This document shows, piece after piece, positions 25,654-34,671 of a stretch of 64,000 nt of DNA. Every line of letters begins with the position of its first letter. Position 1 is the stretch's first letter. Both the position numbers and the translations under genes were made by a program. Under the pieces are notes generated by a model. That model did no database searches. It was not told the DNA's origin and saw nothing but the letters and a program-made list of their open reading frames with translations. Source of the stretch: Pelotomaculum schinkii (GTDB lineage Bacteria; Bacillota; Desulfotomaculia; Desulfotomaculales; Pelotomaculaceae); contig NZ_QFGA01000001.1 in assembly GCF_004369205.1 (NCBI RefSeq), positions 1,488,001 to 1,552,000 on the forward strand. Direction: 5' to 3'.

Positions 25654-28185
25654 TCATGCGGTAACAATGCGGCTGTCTGCCTGTAAGCCAAGTTTCTCAA
25701 CAGCGTGCTCCCGCATCTTATATTTCATAATTTTCCCGGCGGCATTCATCGGGAAGTCGTTGACGAAATTGACGTAGCGTGGAGTTTTGTGCTTGGCCAT
25801 GTGTGAACGGATGTAATCCTTAAGTTCATCGGCAGTCATTGTTTCATTATCCTTGAGTATCACGCACGCCATAATCTCCTCGCCGTACTGTTTGTCGGGC
25901 ACACCAATCACCTGAACGTCCTTGACTTTAGGATGTGTATAGATAAAATCCTCAATTTCCTTGGGATAGATATTCTCGCCGCCCCGAATGATCATATCCT
26001 TGATACGGCCGGTAATTTTGTAGTACCCATTTTCATCACGCCTTGCCAGATCGCCGGTGTGAAGCCACCCGTTTTCATCAATGGCGTTTTTCGTCGCCTC
26101 AGGCATTTTGTAGTAACCCTTCATGATGTTGTAGCCGCGCGCCACTAATTCACCATCAACATTATCGGGCAAATCCTCGCCGGTCTCGGGATCAACAATC
26201 TTGCATTCAACACCGGGCAGCGCACGTCCTACAGTATTGACGCGCAGCTCAATGGAATCATCCACGCGGCTCTGGGTGCAGCCTGGGGAAGATTCAGTCT
26301 GGCCGAACACAATGGTAATTTCCTTCATGTTCATTTTGTCCACCACATCCTGCATAACCTTGACCGGACAGGGGCTGCCTGCCATAATGCCGGTCCTCAT
26401 ATAGGAGAAGTCTGTCTTTGGAAAATCCTCATGTTCAAGCATCGCGATAAACATGGTTGGGACACCATGGAAGGCGGTAATCTTCTCCTTGTTTATGCAT
26501 TCAAGCGACAGCTTAGGTGAGAAATAGGGCATTGGGGACATTGTCACGCCATGCGTCATTGCGGCCGTCATGGCCAGCACCATGCCAAAACAGTGGAACA
26601 TAGGTACTTGAATCATCAAGCGGTCAGCAGTGGAAAAATCCATGCAGTCACCGATATTTTTGCCGTTATTCACCACATTATAGTGGGTAAGCATAACGCC
26701 CTTTGGAAAACCGGTGGTTCCCGAAGTATACTGCATGTTGCAGACGTCATGCCGGTTGATGGAAAGCGCGCGGCGGTAAACATCCTCAACCGGCACTCTC
26801 TCAGACATGGCCATGGCCTCCTCCCACGTCAGGCAGCCCTTCTGTCTGGAATCAATGGTAATGATATTGCGCAGGAAAGGCAGGCGTTTTATATGCAGCG
26901 GTTTTCCTGCCTCGGCAGTTTCCAACTCAGGGCAAAGTTCCTTCATAATGCTTACATAATCGGAGTCCTTGTAACCGTCGATCATAACCAGCGTATGCGT
27001 ATCCGACTGGCGCAAGAGATACTCCGCCTCATAAATCTTGTAGGCAGTGTTTACGGTGACCAGAACCGCCCCTATCTTGGTGGTCGCCCAGAAGGTGATG
27101 TACCACTGGGGAACATTGGTTGCCCAGATCGCTACATGGTCACCCGGCCTGACACCCATGGCAATCAACGAGCGAGCGAATGTATCGACATCGTCCCGAA
27201 ACTCGGAATAAGTCCTGGTATAATCCAGTGTGGTATATCGAAACGCATACTGGTCAGGAAACTCTTCAACCATACGGTCAAGCACCTGAGGAAAGGTCAG
27301 GTCAATTAGTGTATCCTTCTGCCAGACATATTTCCCTGTGCGCGCGTTATTTTCGAACAGATGGCCCTTTACCAGACTTATTTCAGTGTAACGGCTCATA
27401 TAGTTCGCGAAATTCGGGAAGACAACTCCCGCGTCATCAAGCTCATCCGCCCAGCGCTTGACCCATTCGAGGGACACATAACCGTCGTAGTTAATCGAGC
27501 GCAGCGCCAGCATCATGTCGTCAACCGGCAAATCCCCCTCGCCCATCATACGATACCGTATGGAGCCATTCTCCACAACGGAATCTTTGATATGTACATA
27601 TTTAATATAGGCGCCGAGATTCTGCACCGTCTTTCCGGGGCTCTCACCTGCGAACCGGTAGGGATGATGCATATCCCACAGGGCGCCCACCGCGTCACTT
27701 GCCACCTGATCAAGCAGCCTGCACAGCCGGGCAGTGTCGGTATAGACACCATTGGTTTCCACCAGCAGGGTCACGCCCTTCTCTTCGGCAACCAGTACCA
27801 GGCGCTGCAGGGCGGCAAGAACAACCCCGTCATCCACCTCACCGGTGGTATGCGGCTCAAGGTCCGCAAGTATGCGGATGTACGGTGTGCCAAGCCTGGA
27901 GGCCAGCATAATATACTGCACAATCTCAGCATGGTTTTTCTCGGCATTTTCAGCAAACTTCAAGCAGCAGCCGGATGTGAGGCACGGGATTTCAAGGCGC
28001 AGCTCGAAAAGCTTTTTTAATGTTTGCGGGAGCTGTGCTTCGGTGAAAGGCTGTGCCCGGACCGCGGATATTTCATTGCCCAGCCCGCGAACTTCGATGC
28101 CTTTAAAGCCAAGGTCCTTCGCCATGGAACAGATCTCGCTCCAACTGAAGTTGGGGCAGCCGAGTGTTGAAAATGCAAGTTTCAT
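25654..28185 (-). CDS. fusion: sugar-phosphate-isomerase-like TIM barrel and acyl-CoA synthetase
   Basis: An 843-residue two-domain protein. Residues 1-270 form an AP-endonuclease-2/xylose-isomerase-like TIM barrel. Plausible metal ligands are E143 (LVETNG), D171 (LWDMHHP), H198 (YVHIKD) and E240 (SLEW). Residues about 290-830 are an ANL-superfamily acyl-CoA synthetase with P-loop-like YTSGTTGFPKG at 486-496, 'GWLHTGDLARRDENGYY' and 'KDMIIRGGENIYPKE', and the catalytic Lys in 'NAAGKIMKYK'. It makes acyl-CoA from a free acid, ATP and CoA; the acid is unknown. There is no frameshift between halves, so the fusion is real in this assembly. It is preceded by a T-box leader whose specifier looks like CUC (Leu), suggesting isovalerate or a related branched acid as substrate. 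Confidence 0.85.
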   Translation of the reverse strand: MKLAFSTLGCPNFSWSEICSMAKDLGFKGIEVRGLGNEISAVRAQPFTEAQLPQTLKKLFELRLEIPCLTSGCCLKFAENAEKNHAEIVQYIMLASRLGTPYIRILADLEPHTTGEVDDGVVLAALQRLVLVAEEKGVTLLVETNGVYTDTARLCRLLDQVASDAVGALWDMHHPYRFAGESPGKTVQNLGAYIKYVHIKDSVVENGSIRYRMMGEGDLPVDDMMLALRSINYDGYVSLEWVKRWADELDDAGVVFPNFANYMSRYTEISLVKGHLFENNARTGKYVWQKDTLIDLTFPQVLDRMVEEFPDQYAFRYTTLDYTRTYSEFRDDVDTFARSLIAMGVRPGDHVAIWATNVPQWYITFWATTKIGAVLVTVNTAYKIYEAEYLLRQSDTHTLVMIDGYKDSDYVSIMKELCPELETAEAGKPLHIKRLPFLRNIITIDSRQKGCLTWEEAMAMSERVPVEDVYRRALSINRHDVCNMQYTSGTTGFPKGVMLTHYNVVNNGKNIGDCMDFSTADRLMIQVPMFHCFGMVLAMTAAMTHGVTMSPMPYFSPKLSLECINKEKITAFHGVPTMFIAMLEHEDFPKTDFSYMRTGIMAGSPCPVKVMQDVVDKMNMKEITIVFGQTESSPGCTQSRVDDSIELRVNTVGRALPGVECKIVDPETGEDLPDNVDGELVARGYNIMKGYYKMPEATKNAIDENGWLHTGDLARRDENGYYKITGRIKDMIIRGGENIYPKEIEDFIYTHPKVKDVQVIGVPDKQYGEEIMACVILKDNETMTADELKDYIRSHMAKHKTPRYVNFVNDFPMNAAGKIMKYKMREHAVEKLGLQADSRIVTA

Positions 28186-28197
28186 AGTTATTTCCTC

Positions 28198-28516
28198 CTT
28201 AAATTAAAAAGCGCTTTCGTCCATAGCATTTCTGCTAGAGACGAAAGCGCCAAACTTCCGCGGTACCACTCTTTTTGGTATGAAACATACCCACTCTAAA
28301 GGCATCGGTCAAAATGACGAATACCCTCTCGTTGTAACGGCGAGAAACCCGGTGGCGCCTACTTGCTTTTAGTCACCATGATGGCTTCCGAAAGCTTTCA
28401 GCTAACTGCTCAAGGGGGAGTCACAATTGCTCTGCGCGCTGTTTTTCAGCATCCAACAGCTCTCTGTAGCGACATACCGCAAAGTGTTTTCCCTGTCATC
28501 GCATTTAAATAATTTT
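28198..28516 (-). ncRNA. T-box riboswitch leader (specifier probably CUC, Leu)
   Basis: The minus-strand leader has the T-box AGAGTGGTACCGCG (28259-28272) followed by a terminator stem with arms GCGCTTTCGTC and GACGAAAGCGC ending in five Ts (about 28204-28250). Upstream are Stem I elements: AGAGAG, a GCTGTTGGATG loop, and a 3' specifier loop reading GTGACTCCCCCTTGAG. Pairing CAGGG with CCCTTG leaves A-CTC-C in the loop, so CUC (Leu) is the best reading; ACU or UCC cannot be excluded. Uncharged tRNA should allow read-through into the acyl-CoA synthetase gene. Confidence 0.88.
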
Positions 28517-28522
28517 TCCGCT

Positions 28523-28551
28523 ATGTTATCAAACTTTAGGCTGGCTGTCAA
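28523..28551 (-). promoter_or_regulatory. promoter of the T-box leader
   Basis: TTGACA (28546-28551) and TAACAT (28523-28528) on the minus strand with 17-base spacing. Transcription would start near 28516, giving a leader of about 330 bases before the start codon at 28185. Confidence 0.75.
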
Positions 28552-28639
28552 GCATAATTATACAGAATCGCATCTTGGGATCTCATTCGATAAGCTTAGA
28601 TTTTTGCGGTTTAAACCTTTAATGTTAGATTTCCTGTAT

Positions 28640-29086
28640 TTATTTGTTATTATCAGTAGTTTCGTTAACTTCTTCTACAGTTTCTGCCAGCTCAGTGACT
28701 CCCATGTTTTCCTCGATAGCATTTTCTTCAAAAACCTTTTCTTCAGGAGTATTATTGCCAACTTCATCTTTAGTTAACAATATTAAGCATTTTGAAAATC
28801 TATAATTAATGATGCCAGCACCTAATAAAATGAATGCGATGCCCCCATAAACAGCGATTGGTTCAAATATTCCTGGAAGCAATTGTGCTGGTATTAATTC
28901 CTCCATAACCTTAGCAGCAGGATATCCTTGAGCTACATAATTTGCAACAGTATTGTTGAAATACATAATATTATTAATCAATGATGCAACCGCAATAAGA
29001 GCTACAACTAAAAAAGCAATATACAGAGCAATAGAACTAGCAGGGATTTTAAGTTTTTTAGGCACATTTGTTTCTTTAAGATCCAT
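28640..29086 (-). CDS. small membrane protein of unknown function
   Basis: A 148-residue protein, not recognised. There are two likely membrane segments, near residues 13-42 (ALYIAFLVVALIAVASLINNI) and 75-100 (PIAVYGGIAFILLGAGIINY). An acidic Glu/Asn-rich tail (EEKVFEENAIEENMG) faces one side. Base composition is lower in GC than the surroundings. It stands alone, between the T-box promoter and the LCP remnant, with a GGAGAC-like ribosome site before ATG 29086. Confidence 0.6.
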   Translation of the reverse strand: MDLKETNVPKKLKIPASSIALYIAFLVVALIAVASLINNIMYFNNTVANYVAQGYPAAKVMEELIPAQLLPGIFEPIAVYGGIAFILLGAGIINYRFSKCLILLTKDEVGNNTPEEKVFEENAIEENMGVTELAETVEEVNETTDNNK

Positions 29087-29329
29087 AATAATTTGTCTCC
29101 ATTTCCGCCATCAAGGGCTATACTATCAATACGAAATTTTGATTTATTATGTAGTTTAGCACCTTCAACTTAAAATATCCTGAAATTTAACTTAAAATCT
29201 CATGAGATTGCTTCACAGCAGAACAAACCTTTTGATACCATCATTCCAAAATTCTGGGATAATCAGCTTATGCTTTAAAATCAACTTGTGCAAAAAATCA
29301 TGTGCATATCAAAGTAATATATTGTCTCT

Positions 29330-30220
29330 TTACGTCTGCCCTGAGCCGGTTTCTGTTGTTCCTGGAATCCCGGGGTTATATCCTTTGTTGTCGTCCTGGG
29401 TAGCGTCCTGACCAGTCCCACCCGCACCGGTACCCGCCCGGGCGCCGCTGCCCCCTGTTTTACCCGTAGTTGTACCCGTCCCTGTCTCATCAACCGGCGT
29501 GATGATCACCGTACCATTTAAACCGGAAGAAGTGCCGGAGGTGCCGCTTTTAGTCTCCTGCCCCGGTTCGGACGGTGTCTGCTTGGACCCGCTTTGGTTC
29601 TGCTGGGTTGCAGAAGATTGTTGAGTACGGTCAGCCTGGCTGGAAGACCCGGTGCTTACAGGCTGGCCGCTCAACGGACTGGTCAGTACGACATCGGTCA
29701 CTGTCTCCCCGTTAAAGAGCTTGGCTGCCATCTGCTTCGCTTCAGCCGGGTCAACTCCCCAGTAGCTGTCCCCGCCAATATCCAATGGCCGCCCCGGCAG
29801 GGTCTGCGCCACAATACTACCGTCTTCCAATTTCTTACCGGCTGAAGCCAGGGTCACCATATCATTGACGCTCAGGTTGGTTTTCACATGCTTGTTTATT
29901 TCTGGAACCAGCGACGGCAATTTAAGAATTGTGCCGGGCTGCAGCATCTCCTTGGCCAGGGTTACCAGAAACTTCTGCTGGTGCGCGGTCCGTTCAATGT
30001 CACCCATTGGATAATCCCGGAAGCGAACATACTGCAACGCCTTATCACCATCCAGACGCTGGACGCCCTTTTTCAGGTTGATTTCATAAACGCCGCCATC
30101 AGTTTCGTCCTCGTGGTTCATGTCTTGATCAACATCGAGAGTAACTCCGCCGAGCGCGTCCACAATATTCTTAAAGCCGTTAAAATTGGCCTGTACATAA
30201 TACTTGACCGGTATCCCCAA
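29330..30220 (-). pseudogene. LytR-CpsA-Psr (LCP) family protein, 5' end missing
   Basis: The frame encodes the second half of an LCP domain: 'KYYVQANFNGFKNIVDALGG' then 'GDKALQYVRFRDYPMGDIERTAHQQKFL' are hallmark segments. A C-terminal tail of about 120 residues rich in Gly, Thr, Ser and Gln follows. Intact LCP proteins carry an N-terminal membrane anchor and the first half of the domain with catalytic Arg/Asp residues (about 130 more residues); these are absent here. Upstream, the sequence becomes AT-rich within 10 bases and the oppositely oriented DegV gene begins, so the 5' part was lost by rearrangement. LCP enzymes attach glycopolymers to peptidoglycan; this copy is probably inactive. 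Confidence 0.8.
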
Positions 30221-30281
30221 AAATCAATATTATATATTACAGCGTGTTTTAGAACATTAAAATTAAAGAGGAATCGAAAAA

Positions 30282-31151
30282 ATGAGTAAAACGATATGTC
30301 AAGTAGTTGACTCTTCAGGGAACCTACCGCGGGAATTCATCAAACAGTACAACATCATCGAAGTTCCATTCTATTTCACATTTGATAACACAAATTACTA
30401 CTGTGAGAATGTTAATTATAAAATAACTGAGTTTTATAAACATATGGTAGAATATCCTGACGAGGTTCCCAAAACATCTGCTCCCAATATTCTTGATTGG
30501 TTAACCGTATTTGAGGAGCAGTATGCCGGAGGCGCTAAAAAGTATATTGTGACGACGATTTCTCCCAAATTATCTTCCAGCTTTCAAACGGCTATTTCTG
30601 CAAAAAAAATTTTTGAAGAGAGAAATAAAGATGTCGAAATTAAAGTAATTAGTTCAGATACTTGTGCTTGTGGGCAGGCCGCATTGGAAATAGGAATCGC
30701 TAAAATGATTGATAGTGGTATAGACTATGTGGATATCGTTGAGATAATACATAAGATGGTTTCGAATATAAGCACGCTTTTTGTGGTTAACAGCCTGACA
30801 TATATGAAGGCTGGAGGCAGAATCGGAGGAGCGGCCGCCTTCCTGGGAAAACTAATCAACATTAAGCCATTATGTGAGTTTATTGATGGCATGGTACATC
30901 CAATCAAAGCCATACGTGGAAGAAAAAATTCGCTTAAAACCATGATAGATGTAGCAGTTTCAAGGATTATTGATATTAATAAAATGATAATCATTATCCA
31001 ACATGCAGAATGCCAGGAAGATGCAGACTATATATGTAATTATCTAAAAGAGAAAGTAAATTATAGTGGTCATGTATTTAATAGCGGTCTAGGGATTATA
31101 GTAGGAGCACATTCAGGTCCGGGTACAATAGGTATTGGTTTTGTGGAATAA
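30282..31151 (+). CDS. DegV-family fatty-acid-binding protein
   Basis: A 289-residue DegV protein with both domains. 'ICQVVDSSGNLPREFIKQYN' and 'ITEFYKHMVEYPDEVPKTSAP' make the N-terminal part; the C-terminal 'VNSLTYMKAGGRIGGAAAFLG' and 'GIIVGAHSGPGTIGIGFV' bind the fatty-acid carboxylate. DegV/FakB proteins bind a fatty acid and pass it to a kinase (FakA) for phospholipid synthesis or signalling. No FakA gene is adjacent. RBS GAGG near ATG 30282. It is a lone gene whose low GC and plus orientation differ from the block around it, consistent with insertion into the LCP locus. Confidence 0.9.
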   Translation: MSKTICQVVDSSGNLPREFIKQYNIIEVPFYFTFDNTNYYCENVNYKITEFYKHMVEYPDEVPKTSAPNILDWLTVFEEQYAGGAKKYIVTTISPKLSSSFQTAISAKKIFEERNKDVEIKVISSDTCACGQAALEIGIAKMIDSGIDYVDIVEIIHKMVSNISTLFVVNSLTYMKAGGRIGGAAAFLGKLINIKPLCEFIDGMVHPIKAIRGRKNSLKTMIDVAVSRIIDINKMIIIIQHAECQEDADYICNYLKEKVNYSGHVFNSGLGIIVGAHSGPGTIGIGFVE

Positions 31152-31308
31152 TCCTGTCTAAAGCTATTGCAAACTCTTCATACAAGTTTTTTTCGGCTTT
31201 TTTCATAATTTCTTTATCTGTATCATTAATATCCTTTTCTTAGATAATATCTATAATTTTATATACTCCCGTTAAGTTGTATGCCACATAATCAGTAACT
31301 TTGAACAT
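31140..31308 (-). pseudogene. CarD/CdnL-family regulator, internally deleted
   Basis: After a strong AAGGAGG site, ATG 31308 opens 'MFKVTDYVAYNLTGVYKIIDI', the N-terminus of a CarD_CdnL/TRCF-type RNA polymerase-binding protein. An in-frame TAA follows, then in the same frame 'DTDKEIMKKAEKNLYEEFAIAL', which matches the C-terminal end of the same family. About 100 central residues are missing. The remnant runs into the end of the DegV gene. CarD proteins stabilise promoter open complexes; this copy cannot work. Confidence 0.75.
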
Positions 31309-31333
31309 AAACATTCCTCCTTGAATCATAGTT

Positions 31334-31915
31334 TTACTCATCAATACCAACAGACATTTCCCGTAGAACTTCTTGCAAGAAGGCTTCTTCTGATTCACGT
31401 AAAAAAGTTAGATTTTTAATAATGGCTTTTTTCTTAAATCGCGCCTCTCTATCGGATATACTGATTTCCTTCACTCTATTTATATTTGTTTTAACTTTAG
31501 CAAGTCTTTTTGTTAAACATTGAGCCATTTCCCTTGGCGTTAGCGCATTAGAAGCTTCCAACCCAACGTTTAAATCCAGGTAAAACCACTCTAGATTGGA
31601 TAAAAGCCTTTTTGAAGTTTCAGTAAGCGCTGTCTTGCCGGAATCTGTTATATAGTATCTTTTTCGGTCCGGCATTCGCCCGTCTCTCTCATTATGTGAA
31701 ATGACCAACCCGTTTTCCTCTAACCTCTTTAATACCTGGTAAATAGAAGCTACTCCGACCCTAACCCACATCCTTAAATTCCGGTACTCAATCACTTTAT
31801 TAATTTCGTATGCGTAGGAAGGTTTTTCTCTTACAATACTAAGTAAAATTGCTTCTATATTTGACAGTATTATTTTATTCACAGCAAACCCATCCTCCGT
31901 TTCATAGGCTCTCAT
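31334..31915 (-). CDS. PadR-family transcriptional regulator
   Basis: A 193-residue PadR regulator: 'IEAILLSIVREKPSYAYEINKVIE' and 'VGVASIYQVLKRLEENGLVIS' form the winged helix, and the Arg-Lys wing 'MPDRKRYYITDSGKTAL' is diagnostic. The C-terminal helices serve for dimerisation. The true start may be the GTG at about 31879 (VNKIILSN) rather than 31915. Upstream at 31960-31990 there is a partial inverted repeat (GTCC.GTTAAC.GGAC) that may be its operator. Target unknown; the CarD remnant lies just downstream. Confidence 0.88.
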   Translation of the reverse strand: MRAYETEDGFAVNKIILSNIEAILLSIVREKPSYAYEINKVIEYRNLRMWVRVGVASIYQVLKRLEENGLVISHNERDGRMPDRKRYYITDSGKTALTETSKRLLSNLEWFYLDLNVGLEASNALTPREMAQCLTKRLAKVKTNINRVKEISISDREARFKKKAIIKNLTFLRESEEAFLQEVLREMSVGIDE

Positions 31916-32098
31916 TCAGATACCTTCCGAGGGACCTTACGAACAACCAAGATAAGAGAAAAACGTCCGGTTAACTGGACTTACGTTCCGTCAGAACCGC
32001 ACGTTATACACATATTTTACCATGTCTTCAATTGCGCATGTAAGTAAATTATTTATTTTTTTGCTTCTGCTTTTCCAGTATCAGGAAACGTCCTGGTA

Positions 32099-32106
32099 AG
32101 CTCTAT
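32099..32106. repeat. IS66 target-site duplication, left copy
   Basis: AGCTCTAT, identical to 34664-34671. Confidence 0.92.
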
Positions 32107-32170
32107 GTAATTGTCAAATTCAAAGCACATGAGTAAAGAAAAATCCAACCTTGAGGTTGGACAGGGATCT

Positions 32171-33802
32171 CTATTCTTTAGTTTTGTAGCAGTTAGCCGG
32201 AAGCTTTTTCGACCAAGGAACAAACTTTTCAATCAGTTCCGGATATCGGTTAAAATCGGTATTCGGCATCTGTTTCAATAAATAGACCAGATATTCATAA
32301 ACTTTCAGGCCATTGGCCAGCGCGGTCTGTACGATGCTATATACAATGGAACTGTCGTGTGCACCGCGATCCGTTTTCATGGTCACCCAATTTTTCCGTC
32401 CGATTGTAAACGGACGTATGCTTCGTTCGACCAAATTATTGGTTAGCTCCAGCCGGCCGTCTAAAAGGATGTTTTCAAAATACGGCCACTGGTTCAGCGC
32501 ATAATTTACAGCCTCATAAGCTTGGGATTTAGGAACCGTAAGTGGTTTCGTCTCTTTAAGCCATGACAAAAAGGCATCCATCACCGGCTTTAACAGGGCG
32601 AGGCGCTTTTTATGACGCTCTTCAGGTTCTGCATCCTTGTATTTCTTTTCAATATGAAACAGGTAATCACAGTACTCCTGCCCTTTAAAGCAGACAGTCT
32701 TCTTTTGCTCCTCCGGACTTAATGCTTTAATGGCATCTGTGAATTTGCGCTTTATATGGGCGAGGCATCCAACAACCGTAATTCCGGGGTCCAGACGATG
32801 ATAAACTTCATATCCGTCCGTATGCAAGTAGCCGGTATAGTCCTTAAGAAACTCTTTGGCCGATTCCGAAGCCCGGCTTTCATGAAATTCATAGTAAATA
32901 ATCGGCTCATCATGCGCTCCGCTGCAGTAAACCCAGATATAGCATTTTTTCTTGGATTCCCTGCCGTTCTGCTGCACAACTTTTGTCCAGGTTTCATCTG
33001 CATGTAAGACTTCCTTGCTCAGCAGGGTACCTCTCATATGGGTATAGATCCTTGAAAAGTATTCTTCCGCACAGTGGAGTATCCAGTTGCTCATGTTTTG
33101 CCTGGAGATTCGGACACTGTCCATCCGGTCAAACTCTTGCTCGATCCGGGCAAGGGGCACCGCATTGGTATATTTAGTATTGATGATACCGGCGATCAAT
33201 TCCGGTGTTGCAAAACTTCCGGGAATCGGCAAGTTAGGCATATCCGCACGGACAAAGGGAATTTTATCACCTTCACTTTGAGTCTTTTCACACGCCCGGC
33301 AGGTATAAACATGACGGCGGTGCTCTTCAATTTCGAAATGAGCCGGTACAAGCTTCAGGGTCTTTGTAACCTCAACTTTCATGTCGTGCAGAGGACTGTC
33401 GCAGACCGGACAGACCTGCTGTTCGGCTGGAAGCTCATGTTCAATGACGGTAACTTTTAAATCTTTGAAGTCTTGTTCACGCTTGCCCTTTTGTTTGGGC
33501 TTCCTGGGAGTCTTCGCTGTCACTTCTTCGAAGGTGGGTTCAGGTCTCCCTTGCCGGGCAGCCGCTTCGACTTCGTTAAAAAAGTTAAGCTGCTCCATGC
33601 CGTCAGGATAGGATACTGAATCACCGCTAGCACCGTACTTCCGATGATTATTCAAACGGATCATCTCGATGAGACGATTCAAGTTCCGAGTCAGTTCGGC
33701 AATGGTCTGTTCCTGTTTCTCACAGCATACAGCCAACTCAGCCTGTGACATTTCCCTGTAATTGAGTTGTGGTTTTTGAGATGATTTTGTCTCGCAAGCC
33801 AT
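32171..33802 (-). CDS. tnpC: IS66 transposase TnpC
   Basis: A 543-residue IS66 DDE transposase. An N-terminal coiled-coil ('CEKQEQTIAELTRNLNRLIEM'), a zinc-binding CPVCDSPL...CRAC module near residues 130-175, and the catalytic core follow. 'EVLHADETWTKV' carries the first Asp, 'YLHTDGYEVY' the second, and 'ELTNNLVERSIRPFTIGRKNW' the Glu. Full length and undamaged. Confidence 0.95.
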   Translation of the reverse strand: MACETKSSQKPQLNYREMSQAELAVCCEKQEQTIAELTRNLNRLIEMIRLNNHRKYGASGDSVSYPDGMEQLNFFNEVEAAARQGRPEPTFEEVTAKTPRKPKQKGKREQDFKDLKVTVIEHELPAEQQVCPVCDSPLHDMKVEVTKTLKLVPAHFEIEEHRRHVYTCRACEKTQSEGDKIPFVRADMPNLPIPGSFATPELIAGIINTKYTNAVPLARIEQEFDRMDSVRISRQNMSNWILHCAEEYFSRIYTHMRGTLLSKEVLHADETWTKVVQQNGRESKKKCYIWVYCSGAHDEPIIYYEFHESRASESAKEFLKDYTGYLHTDGYEVYHRLDPGITVVGCLAHIKRKFTDAIKALSPEEQKKTVCFKGQEYCDYLFHIEKKYKDAEPEERHKKRLALLKPVMDAFLSWLKETKPLTVPKSQAYEAVNYALNQWPYFENILLDGRLELTNNLVERSIRPFTIGRKNWVTMKTDRGAHDSSIVYSIVQTALANGLKVYEYLVYLLKQMPNTDFNRYPELIEKFVPWSKKLPANCYKTKE

Positions 33803-33921
33803 ATCCTTATTATATACTGAACCAGCGGGAAATCACAGGATAATAGCGGTAAAAAGCCCTGAAACAGCCGAAAATCAGCCGTTTTTTATCAAATTTCGTT
33901 TAATAATTTTCAAGAGACTTA

Positions 33922-34278
33922 TTAAAGAATAATCCGTTGATTAACCGGTTTGTGTGCCGATGGCTGCTCCATCGATAAACCATCCAAAAGCCATCTAAAC
34001 TGCCTTTCGGAAACCTCAAGAACCTGCTTGTTTTGGTAAAACTTCCATCGGAAGACGCCGCGGCTTAATTTGCGGTAGTACAACCACCAGCCATTATTCG
34101 ACCAATGAAGGATTTTGCATTTATCACAGGTTCGGTTACAGAACACATAGAGGCAGTTGTCAAAAGGGTCCATTTGTAACTGAGTCTGCACCAGGGCTGC
34201 AAGTCCATCGATGCTTTTTCGCATATCACAAGGTTTGCATGAAAGCAATATTCTGTGACCGTCAGAGTTTATGCCCAT
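33922..34278 (-). CDS. tnpB: IS66 accessory protein TnpB
   Basis: A 118-residue IS66 Orf2 protein: 'GHRILLSCKPCDMRKSIDGLAALV' and 'LYVFCNRTCDKCKILHWSNNGWWLYYRKL' are the family signature. It is needed for IS66 transposition, but its exact role is unknown. It overlaps tnpA by 10 bases. Confidence 0.95.
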   Translation of the reverse strand: MGINSDGHRILLSCKPCDMRKSIDGLAALVQTQLQMDPFDNCLYVFCNRTCDKCKILHWSNNGWWLYYRKLSRGVFRWKFYQNKQVLEVSERQFRWLLDGLSMEQPSAHKPVNQRIIL

Positions 34279-34586
34279 AAGGAACGAATAGCAGTAATGG
34301 CCTCGCGCAAAGTTTCTCCCTGAAAGCCTGAATACAGCTCAATGGAAACCGCCCCAATTTTAACAATGACCGGAACTTCATTCACGGATGATTGCTTCAA
34401 CTCAATAAAGGTTTCTTGCTTAAGGCCGGCTTTGGCTTCGCGGCTGCACTTAGTCAACCAGTATCGGAGTGTATGGATGTTTAGGTTGTTTTCTGAGCAC
34501 CATTCGGCAGCGGTTTTACCGGAAGCACGGTAATCGCTTACTTGCCGGCGTCTGATCATGGACTGCTCGTCAATAGTCATGGACAT
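34269..34586 (-). CDS. tnpA: IS66 accessory protein TnpA
   Basis: A 105-residue IS66 Orf1 protein with an N-terminal HTH ('VSDYRASGKTAAEWCSENNL' and 'HTLRYWLTKCSREAK'), then short strands ending 'LREAITAIRSL'. Start ATG 34586 lies behind GGGGAGGAAA, close to the right inverted repeat. Confidence 0.92.
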   Translation of the reverse strand: MSMTIDEQSMIRRRQVSDYRASGKTAAEWCSENNLNIHTLRYWLTKCSREAKAGLKQETFIELKQSSVNEVPVIVKIGAVSIELYSGFQGETLREAITAIRSLWA

Positions 34587-34663
34587 TTCCTCCCCATATA
34601 GTCTTGAGGTTATTATCTCAATTCTAAAAGGGAGTTGCTATGTGCAAAGTTTTTGACAATTAC

Positions 34664-34671
34664 AGCTCTAT
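34664..34671. repeat. IS66 target-site duplication, right copy
   Basis: AGCTCTAT, identical to 32099-32106. Confidence 0.92.

Larger units (their letters stand above)
32107..34663. mobile_element. IS66-family insertion sequence, complete
   Basis: Three genes in IS66 order (tnpA, tnpB, tnpC, minus strand) are bounded by imperfect inverted repeats of about 23 bp, both starting GTAATTGTCAAA. The left end is 32107-32130 and the right end 34641-34663. Outside each end is the same 8-bp sequence AGCTCTAT (32099-32106 and 34664-34671), the target duplication size typical of IS66. Intact genes and an exact duplication point to a recent insertion. Confidence 0.95.
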
